Program-made: the position numbers and the translations under genes
Notes under the pieces: model-generated
The model's input: only the letters and a program-made list of their open reading frames with translations
Databases searched by the model: none
Told to the model about the DNA's origin: nothing
In this document: positions 34,901 through 42,811 of the stretch, one piece after another
How positions within the stretch are numbered: position 1 is the stretch's first letter
Layout: the number at the start of each line of letters is the position of its first letter
Assembly: GCF_001466725.1 (NCBI RefSeq)
Contig: NZ_CP013650.1
Coordinates: 1,488,001-1,552,000, forward strand
DNA length: 64,000 bases
Source of the DNA: Lacimicrobium alkaliphilum
GTDB lineage: Bacteria > Pseudomonadota > Gammaproteobacteria > Enterobacterales > Alteromonadaceae
Reading direction: 5' to 3'

Positions 34901-35311
34901 TTAACCCGGCACCAGTTCCACCAGGTCGCCTTCGCGGTCGAAGGTCAGAAAATCGCTGATCATGCCAGACTGGATCTTGCTCATCATCATGCGCAGGGGC
35001 TGGGAGGCTTCATCAGAATTAGGCGCAAATCCACCACGGCCGTCCATGGCTGAGATAAACACGATATCCCAGTTAATACCGGTTTGCTTCGACTCTTCCA
35101 CTAAGGCGGCAAAATCCTCGGCCTCTGAGGGCAGCTTGTCCACACAGAGCACCGGGGTTAGCGCGCCGCCGCCACCCTGTTCAAATTCCTGCTGCTGTTT
35201 TTCGGTATGGCCGGTGGGTAATTCAGCACTGGCGAACACAAACAACAAACGTTGAGGCTCGTGCTGTTGATAGCTGGCAAGAATAAGATCCTGATAAGAA
35301 GTGATTTGCAT
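34901..35311 (-). CDS. Conserved small protein of unknown function
   Basis: 136 residues starting MQITSYQDLILASYQQHEPQRLLFVFASAELP; GAGGAG precedes the ATG at 35311. Soluble and acidic, with a Gly run (EQGGGGALTPVLCVDKLP), WDIVFISAMDGRGG and a C-terminal half suited to an alpha/beta fold. From memory, similar proteins are sometimes auto-labelled 'ribonucleotide reductase subunit alpha', but no RNR motif is present. It is divergent from nrdG, which may be the origin of that label. Function not known. Confidence 0.75.
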   Translation of the reverse strand: MQITSYQDLILASYQQHEPQRLLFVFASAELPTGHTEKQQQEFEQGGGGALTPVLCVDKLPSEAEDFAALVEESKQTGINWDIVFISAMDGRGGFAPNSDEASQPLRMMMSKIQSGMISDFLTFDREGDLVELVPG

Positions 35312-35477
35312 AATGTTCTCCTCAAATGGCGAAGGGCAGTTTATCTCACTCTTCTTCTCATTCTTTGGCAATTAACGGGCATGACCCATACCCCTTTGTG
35401 GGTAGTTCCCTAAAAGTCCCATTGTAATGGGCTTGTGGCGGTTCCTCTGTTTCACACCAGACAAGAGTTGCGAACTT

Positions 35478-35491
35478 TTGATCCAGATCAA
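35478..35491 (+). promoter_or_regulatory. FNR box of the nrdGD promoter
   Basis: Perfect FNR palindrome TTGAT-CCAG-ATCAA. A -10-like TAGGCT lies at 35513-35518, at the same spacing as in the narG promoter, predicting a start near 35526 and nrdG translation 37 bases later. Confidence 0.8.
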
Positions 35492-35562
35492 TTTAAATAA
35501 TCTGTGTCTGTCTAGGCTTAAACACAATATATGGTGTTAATAAAATAAAAAAGGCACAAGAT

Positions 35563-36050
35563 ATGTTGTTACCTACAAAAAAACCCTTCAACAGCTTTCC
35601 CCCGCAAATCTGTTTTCAGGAAGTGCCCGATGAAGTTTCTCTGGCCTTTACCATAACCGGCTGTCCTCTGGCCTGTGCGGGTTGTCATAGCCGTGATACC
35701 TGGGATCCCGACAAGGGGAGGCGCTTAGCGATGCCGCATTCAAAGTCTGGCTTGAGCGATATCAGCATCTGATCACCTGTGTGCTGTTTTTCGGCGGTGA
35801 ATGGCATCCCGATGCGCTGCTTAACAAGCTGCGAATCGCCCGTCAGGCAGGCCTTAAAACCTGTTTGTATACAGGTATGAACAGAGTGCCCGCTCGTCTG
35901 CAAAATCAGCTTGATTATCTTAAAACCGGCCGCTGGCACGCCGAACTGGGCGGCCTTGATCGTGCCACTACCAACCAGAAGTTTCTTGAGCTTGGCAGTG
36001 GCAATTTACTTAACTTTCGTTTTCAGGAGAATAACCATGTTGCCGCTTAA
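35563..36050 (+). pseudogene. nrdG: Anaerobic RNR activase NrdG, frameshifted
   Basis: The first frame gives MLLPTKKPFNSFPPQICFQEVPDEVSLAFTITGCPLACAGCHSRDTWDPDKG, with the radical SAM cysteines CPLACAGC. After the G-run at 35715-35718 the frame changes; the -1 frame continues EALSDAAFKVWLERYQHLITCVLFFGGEW to 36050, including the FFGGEW SAM-binding motif. Adding one G to the run of four restores a single frame of about 162 residues. NrdG installs the glycyl radical in NrdD. Because nrdD downstream is intact and nrdG is essential to it, a base-calling error is more likely than real loss. AAGG precedes the ATG. Confidence 0.85.
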
Positions 36051-37854
36051 CCCTCAGCAACTGCAAAACAAACTGGACTTTATCCGTGATTATCAACAGG
36101 CAGCTAATGCCGCCGATGGCTCGAAACTCGATGCCAACGCCAATGTCACCCACAAGAATATCGCCACGCTCGAAGCTGAACTGATGAAGGACTTCTTTAT
36201 TCAGGTTAATCGCGCTCAGGTAAAGAACAAGATTGCCGAGCTGTTTGATACACAGCTGGCCGATGAGTATGTGCGCCAGATAGAAGACCATGAGATCTAT
36301 GTGCATGATGAAACCAGCCTCAAACCCTATTGCACGTCGATTACTATGTATCCTTTTTTGCTCAAAGGGCTGACTGAACTCGGCGGTGAGTCAAAAGCGC
36401 CGAAGCATCTCGAGTCTTTCTGTGGCAGCTTTGTCAATCTGGTGTTTGCCATCAGCGCCCAATTCGCCGGTGCCGTGGCCACAGTAGAGTTCCTCACTTA
36501 CTTTGATTACTTTGCCCGCAAAGACTACGGTGACGATTATCTGAATACCCATACCAAAGCGGTAGAGAATCATCTTCAGCATGTGGTCTATGCGCTGAAT
36601 CAGCCTGCAGCGGCGCGGGGGTACCAGAGCGTATTCTGGAATATCTCTGTTTATGACAGTTACTATTTCGATGCCATGTTTGGCCAGTTTGTATTCCCGG
36701 ATATGAGTAAACCGAGCTGGGATTCAGTGAATGCTTTGCAGGGCTTTTTTCTGGACTGGTTTAACCGCGAGCGTAGCAAGACCATTCTGACCTTCCCGGT
36801 GGTCACCGCGGCGATGCTGACCAAAGACGGGGCAGTAAAAGATAAAGCCTTTGCCCGCACCTGTGCCCGCAATATGAGCGAGGGCGGCTCATTTTTTGTG
36901 TATCAGTCGCAAAGTGCAGATTCACTGGCCTCCTGTTGCCGTTTGCGCAATGAAATCAGTGATAACACCTTTTCCTACAGTTTGGGGGCAGGGGGCGTAG
37001 CCACCGGCTCGATCAATGTGATTACGATCAATATGAACCGGCTGGTTCAGGATGGCCGCGATCTGGCATGTGAAGTGGACAAGATCCAAAAGTATCAGGT
37101 GGCCTACCGCAAACTGATGGAAGAGCATCAGGCCTGCGGCATGTTGCCGGTGTACGATGCCGGTTTTATCAGCCTGGATAAGCAGTTTCTGACCATAGGC
37201 GTGAATGGCATGGTGGAAGCGGCGGAATATCTGGGGATCAGACCGGGACTGAATCAGGACTACCAGCGCTTTATCGATGAGAAGTTAAAGGTGATCTATG
37301 ACGCTAACCGGATAGCCCGTAAAACCTGGGGCTATATGTTTAATACCGAGTTTGTACCGGCGGAGAATCTGGGGATTAAAAACGCCAACTGGGACAGAAA
37401 AGACGGCTATCAGGTGCCAAGAGATTGCTACAACAGTTATTTCTATGTGGTAGAAGATGAGCAGATTAACCATCTGGATAAGTTTGTGCTGCATGGTGAA
37501 CAGATGACCCGTTATCTGGACGGCGGCTCGGCCCTGCATCTGAACCTGGAAGAGAAACTCAGCGAGCAGAATTTTCTCAATCTGTACAACATCGCCGCCC
37601 ATACCGGCTGCAATTATTTCTGTGTGAATGTGCGTATCACTATCTGTAATGACTGCGAGCATATCGACAAGCGCAGCCTGGTCCGTTGCAGTGATTGTGG
37701 CTCAGAAGATATCGACTATGGCACCCGTGTTATTGGTTACTTGAAGCGTGTGTCAGCATTCAGTGAGGGCAGACGCACAGAACATGATCTGCGCCACTAT
37801 CATAAACAACCTGCAAGGACTCTGTCCGGGCAGGCACCATCGGTTTCAGCCTGA
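36037..37854 (+). CDS. nrdD: Anaerobic (class III) ribonucleoside-triphosphate reductase NrdD
   Basis: 605 residues. It reduces NTPs to dNTPs without O2 using a glycyl radical. The start at 36037 has AGGAGA before it and overlaps the nrdG end by 14 bases. The protein begins directly with the catalytic region, so the N-terminal ATP-cone of E. coli NrdD (712 residues) is absent. Conserved parts: GSFVNLVFAISAQFAGAVATVEFL, the C-terminal zinc site with CNDC and CSDC, and the radical region RVIGYL near residue 575. Expression is likely FNR-controlled. Confidence 0.95.
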   Translation: MLPLNPQQLQNKLDFIRDYQQAANAADGSKLDANANVTHKNIATLEAELMKDFFIQVNRAQVKNKIAELFDTQLADEYVRQIEDHEIYVHDETSLKPYCTSITMYPFLLKGLTELGGESKAPKHLESFCGSFVNLVFAISAQFAGAVATVEFLTYFDYFARKDYGDDYLNTHTKAVENHLQHVVYALNQPAAARGYQSVFWNISVYDSYYFDAMFGQFVFPDMSKPSWDSVNALQGFFLDWFNRERSKTILTFPVVTAAMLTKDGAVKDKAFARTCARNMSEGGSFFVYQSQSADSLASCCRLRNEISDNTFSYSLGAGGVATGSINVITINMNRLVQDGRDLACEVDKIQKYQVAYRKLMEEHQACGMLPVYDAGFISLDKQFLTIGVNGMVEAAEYLGIRPGLNQDYQRFIDEKLKVIYDANRIARKTWGYMFNTEFVPAENLGIKNANWDRKDGYQVPRDCYNSYFYVVEDEQINHLDKFVLHGEQMTRYLDGGSALHLNLEEKLSEQNFLNLYNIAAHTGCNYFCVNVRITICNDCEHIDKRSLVRCSDCGSEDIDYGTRVIGYLKRVSAFSEGRRTEHDLRHYHKQPARTLSGQAPSVSA

Positions 37855-37949
37855 CAACACTGACAGTGCCGGCCATGGTTTTCGTTGTGTCCGGCGCAGA
37901 CCAGCCAGCAAAACGGCATACGCCGTCGAACGTATAACAAGGTGTTGAT

Positions 37950-39161
37950 TCAGTCGGAGTCGCTGCCCTGTAACAATGCATCATGATGCTGCGCGTACAG
38001 CGCAGCAATAAGATCCGATTGGGTAACGATCCCCACCAGTTTTTGTTGGTTATCCAGTACCGGCACATGATGTAAGCCCTGATCTGAGAGCATTGGGATC
38101 AGTGAAATCAGTGGTTCATCGGCACTGACCGCCCGCACTTCTGTCACCATCAGATTGGCGACCTGTTTGTTCTGCAGTTTAAATGCCCGGGCACTGGCAA
38201 GAGCTGAGAATTGTCCGGTAGCGGACCACAGGTCTGTCAGCCCCAGTGCTTTAAGAAAATCGGCCACGGTAATTACCCCCAACAGCTGCTGAGTGCTATC
38301 GGTAACCGGCAGCATTCTGATTTTATGGGTTTTAAGTCTTTGCCATGCCTCCTGCAAAGAGGTATCAGGGGAAACGGTGATCAGATCAGCGGACATAATA
38401 TCTTTGCAGCGAATATCACCCAGCTTTCTCTGTACGGCATGCATCTGCGCCTCCTGATACAGGCGTTCCAGATCCTGCTCGCTGATGTCCACAATCGTTG
38501 AATAATGATTCAGAGCGTGCAGAATATCTTCCGGTTGCAACCCCAGCCGCTTTAACGGACTGGGATCATGGTGCAGGTGTACCGGATCATATTTTTTTCT
38601 GAGCCGGGGCAGGTAATTATGGCCCAGGATCAGACGGTTCAGCAGCATTGCCATCAGCAACATGGTAAAAACATTGAGCATCAGGGGGGTAAACAGAAAC
38701 TGGTAGTCCAACAGGCTTTCATGACTGGCGATCACCGGTACCAGTGCGGTGGCTCCGCCGGGTGGATGCATACACTCAAAGAAATACATGGCCAGCAGTA
38801 CCAGTGCAATAGTCACTGCCGCCATCAGCGCCATGTCGGTAAACAGTTGTGAGCACATCAGCCCAATCATACCGGCAATCAGATGCCCGGCGGCAAACGA
38901 CCAGGGTCTGGCCAGAGGGCTGTTGGGCAGGCCGAACAGCAATACCGCTGAGGCGCCCATAGAAGCGAGCATCACAGTACCTGGTGTGGGTGCCAGCCAC
39001 AAATGACTGGTGTAGGTCACCACCAGTAAGGCCAGAAATGCTGCCGCAGCGACTTTAAATCGCTCTCTGATCGGGATACTGGAGAGTTTCTGGCTGTCCG
39101 CTTTGGTAATGCCCGAGCGGTTAAGAAAGCTGTCAAAGATCTGCCAGAAAAGCCCTTTCAT
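37950..39161 (-). CDS. HPP family membrane protein with two CBS domains
   Basis: 403 residues. The N-terminal 175 residues form the HPP transmembrane domain (about four or five helices) with the signature CMHPPGGATALVPVI. The C-terminal half carries two CBS domains (DIMSADLITVSPDTSLQEAW...VTVADFLKALG, and NLMVTEVRAVSADEPLISLIPML...VTQSDLIAALYAQH), which usually bind adenine nucleotides. HPP proteins have been linked to nitrite transport in chloroplasts and cyanobacteria, which would fit this region, but transport here is not shown. Confidence 0.88.
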   Translation of the reverse strand: MKGLFWQIFDSFLNRSGITKADSQKLSSIPIRERFKVAAAAFLALLVVTYTSHLWLAPTPGTVMLASMGASAVLLFGLPNSPLARPWSFAAGHLIAGMIGLMCSQLFTDMALMAAVTIALVLLAMYFFECMHPPGGATALVPVIASHESLLDYQFLFTPLMLNVFTMLLMAMLLNRLILGHNYLPRLRKKYDPVHLHHDPSPLKRLGLQPEDILHALNHYSTIVDISEQDLERLYQEAQMHAVQRKLGDIRCKDIMSADLITVSPDTSLQEAWQRLKTHKIRMLPVTDSTQQLLGVITVADFLKALGLTDLWSATGQFSALASARAFKLQNKQVANLMVTEVRAVSADEPLISLIPMLSDQGLHHVPVLDNQQKLVGIVTQSDLIAALYAQHHDALLQGSDSD

Positions 39162-39366
39162 TTATACCCGCTTACATGATGATAAGAACGGCGATTATAC
39201 GGATGTGCTGGTATAACACTAATGACCTTTTGTCATAACTTAACCCGCCGATCTTGTGGTGAACTTCGGCTATGGGTTTTAAGCTGGATAAGGCAGTAAC
39301 CCAAATAAAGCCTGTTGTTTAGTTGACGGGTGCTCATCTGTCCATTGACATAAAAGCGTTTCAGGC

Positions 39367-39777
39367 TCAGCAGTTTGTAACCAGCTTGCTGTCACTGTGC
39401 AAAACATGGGACTGATACCAGTCAGCCAGTGAGCGGAGCTGGTCGGTTATCGACTCTACTGACATATCAACGCCGCTGTTCAGACGTTCGAGAAATGCGC
39501 TGAGCGCCTCCAGATAATGTTTGTGATGCAACAGGTGCAGGGTCTGCTCGTCTCGCGGCAGCCGGTAAAACAGCGTTTCTTCCTCGGCAAAATGACCTTC
39601 AGTTTGTTGGAGTAGTACTCTGGTAATCGAGATGATGGATTCGATATCCCCGCCTCGGTGAATCAGGTCATAGAGCTGATTCACCAGCCCGAAAAGCTGG
39701 TGATGTTGAGCATTAATGAGCTGATGTCCGCTCAGATTAAAATGTTCAGACCACTGCAGTAATTGATGGTCAGACAT
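39367..39777 (-). CDS. Bacteriohemerythrin
   Basis: 136 residues. The di-iron O2/NO-binding ligands of hemerythrins are all present: H25 (INAQHHQLFGLVNQL), HFAEEE at 62-67, HHKHYLE at 84-90 and the C-terminal HVLHSD at 124-129. A role in O2 or NO sensing, storage or delivery is likely. It is followed upstream by a second HHE protein and ubiT in the same orientation, likely one transcription unit. Confidence 0.92.
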   Translation of the reverse strand: MSDHQLLQWSEHFNLSGHQLINAQHHQLFGLVNQLYDLIHRGGDIESIISITRVLLQQTEGHFAEEETLFYRLPRDEQTLHLLHHKHYLEALSAFLERLNSGVDMSVESITDQLRSLADWYQSHVLHSDSKLVTNC

Positions 39778-39808
39778 GGTTGTTATCTCCGGGCCCTGAT
39801 AATTCGCC

Positions 39809-40231
39809 CTAGTAAATCGCCATCAGTATCTTCGCCGTATCGTCGTCAGACAGCACTCTGTCACAGACCGGATACAGGTTGAATTCATCATTTTCAAAAT
39901 GATCATTGAGCATATATTCCAGCGACAGATCATCCTGAGAGGTGTCAACGCCTTTGTCCAGCAGGCCCTCAATCCAGTTTATCTGTTGCATTACCTGTTG
40001 ATGCTCAGCCCGGGCTTTGTCAGTGGGGAAGCTCTTGCGGTTTGCGCTTTCCAGTGCCGGTAGCAGCAGATTTTCTTCCCAGCCAATATGTTCCTGCATA
40101 CCGGCTTTGAATTTATCAAACAACTGACGGGCGTAGACCCCATCGCGGGCTTTATGACGACGATAGGCAATAAACAACAGCTCCAGTGCCTGATGATTGG
40201 TATTAAAAAAGTCCGTAATAAATTTATGCAT
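39809..40231 (-). CDS. Hemerythrin HHE-domain protein
   Basis: 140 residues starting MHKFITDFFNTNHQALELLF, with AAGGAGG at ideal distance, which excludes the 25-codon upstream extension. Candidate metal ligands: H13, H50-IGWEENLLLPAL (HxxxEE), H in RAEHQQVM, and NDHFENDEFNLYP. It is a different subtype from the neighbouring bacteriohemerythrin and closer to the cation-binding HHE/RIC-like group linked to nitrosative stress and iron-sulfur repair. It overlaps the ubiT end by 8 bases. Confidence 0.88.
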   Translation of the reverse strand: MHKFITDFFNTNHQALELLFIAYRRHKARDGVYARQLFDKFKAGMQEHIGWEENLLLPALESANRKSFPTDKARAEHQQVMQQINWIEGLLDKGVDTSQDDLSLEYMLNDHFENDEFNLYPVCDRVLSDDDTAKILMAIY

Positions 40232-40709
40232 GGGATGCCTCCTTAGGATCGAAGCGCCTGGCGTAGTATTGCAGTGGCCGGGCAAACAGTGCTGGTAGTG
40301 AGTCAAGCTCCAGGCTATCGAGCAGGTTTTTTACATACAGGCCCAGCTCGGTATCACCACTGATACACAACTTACGCTGGAAGAACAGCGTATCAGGGTC
40401 GACCTGCTGACAGGCCAGGGCCAGAAAATTCTCCAGCTCACCACTGATACAGGCATCTTCTTTGCCACACAAATGCACCTCCAGACGCTTGTCTCGCAGG
40501 CTGATAAACCAGCTTTTGGGGATGTCAGTGAGGGTGATTCTGATTACTTTGCCTGCCAGAAAATCCAGCTCCCCCTCATCAAGGGGCTGGTGTAGCGCCA
40601 GATTCAGTAATCTGCCGGCACAGGGCTGTTGTACCATTGCCGGTATCCTGCTCAGCAGTCTTACAGCGGGTCTGAGCAACGTAACGGGCTCTACAGGAAA
40701 GTTAATCAT
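40224..40709 (-). CDS. ubiT: O2-independent ubiquinone biosynthesis accessory factor UbiT
   Basis: 161-residue SCP2-domain lipid carrier (YhbT family): LLNLALHQPLDEGELDFLAGKVIRITLTD and CISGELENFLALACQQVDPDTLFFQRKLCISGDTELGL are typical. It is thought to bind ubiquinone intermediates for the anaerobic pathway. Divergent from ubiU, sharing a 125-base regulatory gap with an FNR-like box, as in E. coli where ubiT and ubiUV are divergent and FNR-controlled. Confidence 0.93.
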   Translation of the reverse strand: MINFPVEPVTLLRPAVRLLSRIPAMVQQPCAGRLLNLALHQPLDEGELDFLAGKVIRITLTDIPKSWFISLRDKRLEVHLCGKEDACISGELENFLALACQQVDPDTLFFQRKLCISGDTELGLYVKNLLDSLELDSLPALFARPLQYYARRFDPKEASHA

Positions 40710-40763
40710 GGTTACCTCACATCATATTTAGCGATAGTTTAGTCAGCTTTAGCCCGCCTTTTT

Positions 40764-40777
40764 TTAATCTAAATCAA
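40764..40777. promoter_or_regulatory. FNR-like box between ubiT and ubiU
   Basis: TTAAT-CTAA-ATCAA, one mismatch to the FNR palindrome. A -10-like TAACAA lies at 40799-40804 on the plus side and TAAACT at 40736-40741 on the minus side, both near class II distance, so one box could serve both genes. Confidence 0.55.
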
Positions 40778-40834
40778 TATTTGTGCAGATTGGTTTTGTA
40801 ACAATTGCCGGGTATTTTTATCTGGAGCGCACTG

Positions 40835-41830
40835 ATGGAGCTATTATGTCCGGCGGGCAGTATGCCGGCCCTGAAAAAGGCGGTGACTGAGGGTGCCGAT
40901 GCGGTATATATCGGCCTCAAAGATGACACCAACGCCCGGCATTTTGCCGGTCTTAACTTTACCGGTGATAAACTCTCAAAAGCCGCAGATTACCTGCACC
41001 AGCATGGCAAAAAGCTGCACATTGCTATCAATACCTTTGCGCATCCGGACGGCTGGCGGCGCTGGCAATATGCGGTGGATAGCGCCGTTGATAATGGCGC
41101 GGATACCTTGATTCTGGCCGACCTGGCGGTGCTTGAGTATGCCTGTGATACCTACCCGCAACTGGATCTGCATCTTTCCGTGCAGGCCTCTGCCACCAAC
41201 ACAGTAGCAATCAACTTCTACCAGCAACAATTTAATGTCAGCCGGGTGGTGCTACCCAGGGTGCTGTCAATTCATCAGGTCAAACAACTGGCCCGGCAAA
41301 CCACGGTGGAGCTGGAAGTCTTTGCCTATGGCAGCCTGTGTATTATGGCCGAAGGCCGCTGTTATTTATCTTCCTATATGACAGGTGAGTCTCCCAATAC
41401 GGCCGGCGCCTGTTCACCGGCTTCTTTTGTGCGCTGGCAGGAAACCGAACAGGGGCTGGAGTCCCGGTTAAATGATGTGTTGATCGATCGTTACAAAAAA
41501 CACGAAAACGCCGGCTATCCAACACTCTGTAAGGGCCGTTTTGAAGTGGAAGGTAATGTCTATCACGCCCTTGAAGAGCCTACCAGCCTGAATACGCTGG
41601 ATTTACTGCCAGAGCTGATGCAGTGCGGTATCAGCGCGGTGAAGATCGAGGGGCGCCAGCGCAGCCCGGCCTATGTTGAGCAGGTGACCCGCATCTGGCG
41701 ACAGGCCATTGATGCCTGTGCCCGTGACAGCGGTAATTTTAATCCACAACCGGCCTGGAATCAGGGCCTGCAAGCGGTATCCGAAGGCAGCCAGACCTCT
41801 TTGGGTGCGTATCACAGAAAATGGCAGTAG
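40835..41830 (+). CDS. ubiU: O2-independent ubiquinone hydroxylase subunit UbiU (U32 family)
   Basis: 331 residues from the ATG at 40835 (GGAG upstream), beginning MELLCPAGSMPALKKAV. The four [4Fe-4S] cysteines are C169, C176, C193 and C232, numerically the same as in E. coli UbiU. With UbiV it hydroxylates ubiquinone precursors without O2, prephenate being the oxygen source. HLSVQASATN and KIEGRQRSPAY are U32 hallmarks shared with TrhP at 26401. Confidence 0.96.
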   Translation: MELLCPAGSMPALKKAVTEGADAVYIGLKDDTNARHFAGLNFTGDKLSKAADYLHQHGKKLHIAINTFAHPDGWRRWQYAVDSAVDNGADTLILADLAVLEYACDTYPQLDLHLSVQASATNTVAINFYQQQFNVSRVVLPRVLSIHQVKQLARQTTVELEVFAYGSLCIMAEGRCYLSSYMTGESPNTAGACSPASFVRWQETEQGLESRLNDVLIDRYKKHENAGYPTLCKGRFEVEGNVYHALEEPTSLNTLDLLPELMQCGISAVKIEGRQRSPAYVEQVTRIWRQAIDACARDSGNFNPQPAWNQGLQAVSEGSQTSLGAYHRKWQ

Positions 41831-41839
41831 GAATCAATA

Positions 41840-42715
41840 ATGCAGTATTCATTAGGCCCCATTCTGTATTTCTGGCCTAAAAATCAGGTGGAAGAATTTT
41901 ATCAACAGGCGATGCAAAGCAGTGCCGATGTCATTTATCTCGGCGAAACCGTGTGCTCCAAGCGCCGGGAGCTGAAAACCAAAGACTGGGTGGCACTGGC
42001 GCGGGAGCTGGCCGGTAAAGGTAAACAGGTGGTGCTGTCCACCATGGCGCTGCTGGAAGCGCCTTCCGAAGTCAAAACCTTAAAAACCTATTGTGACAAT
42101 GGCGATATTCTGATCGAGGCCAATGATGTGGGCGCCATTCAGTTGCTGTCAGAGCAGGGTAAGCCGTTTGTGGCAGGCCCGGCGATTAACTGTTACAGCC
42201 AGCACAGTTTACACCGTTTATTAAAGCTGGGGATGCAGCGCTGGGTGATGCCGGTGGAACTGTCCAGAGATTGGCTGCAAAACATACTGAGCGGCTGTGA
42301 CGAGCTGGGGATCAGAAACCAGTTTGAAGTGGAAGTGTTTGGCTATGGCTATCTGCCTCTGGCTTATTCGGCCCGCTGTTTTACCGCCCGTTCCGAAAAC
42401 CGCCCCAAGGATCAGTGTGAACTGTGCTGCATTAACTACCCCAACGGGCGTCTGACCCGCTCTCAGGAAGGGCAGGAGCTGTTTGTATTAAACGGTATTC
42501 AGACCCAGTCGGGCCAGTGCTACAACCTGATTAATGATCTTGCCGGTATGCACAATCTGGTGGACGTGGTGCGTTTAAGCCCCTTGTCAGCTGATACCCT
42601 GGACTGGCTGGAGAAGTTTCGGGCTAATAAGAACGGGCAATGCCCCCAAACAGTAGAGCGCGACTGTAACGGTTACTGGCACAGTATCGCCGGCATGAAC
42701 CTGGCTACTCCATAG
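41840..42715 (+). CDS. ubiV: O2-independent ubiquinone hydroxylase subunit UbiV (U32 family)
   Basis: 291 residues. The cluster cysteines C39, C180, C193 and C197 match those of E. coli UbiV (DQCELCC stretch, with an additional C196). It forms a complex with UbiU, encoded 9 bases upstream. Further U32 features: GETVCSKRRELKTKDW and FGYGYLPLAYSARCFTAR. This is the last gene of the ubiUV unit; a small hairpin CCTCT/AGAGG follows at 42741-42760. Confidence 0.96.
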   Translation: MQYSLGPILYFWPKNQVEEFYQQAMQSSADVIYLGETVCSKRRELKTKDWVALARELAGKGKQVVLSTMALLEAPSEVKTLKTYCDNGDILIEANDVGAIQLLSEQGKPFVAGPAINCYSQHSLHRLLKLGMQRWVMPVELSRDWLQNILSGCDELGIRNQFEVEVFGYGYLPLAYSARCFTARSENRPKDQCELCCINYPNGRLTRSQEGQELFVLNGIQTQSGQCYNLINDLAGMHNLVDVVRLSPLSADTLDWLEKFRANKNGQCPQTVERDCNGYWHSIAGMNLATP

Positions 42716-42771
42716 TAGGTATTCCTGTGTTCTGAGGCTGCCTCTTTATCTGTATAGAGGAGGCGGGCCGC

Positions 42772-42798
42772 TGTGCGTATGCTTTAACTTTACGCACA
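42772..42798. promoter_or_regulatory. Inverted repeat before the narK fusion gene
   Basis: Perfect 8-base arms TGTGCGTA and TACGCACA with 11 bases between, ending 14 bases before the start codon. It could be an operator for an unidentified regulator or an mRNA hairpin next to the ribosome binding site. It does not match FNR or NarL. Confidence 0.45.
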
Positions 42799-42811
42799 AC
42801 GGAGCGCCAGC

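Noticed and set aside
35563..35772. 69-residue radical SAM mini-protein
   Set aside because: It is the N-terminal half of NrdG cut by a one-base frameshift, not a separate gene.
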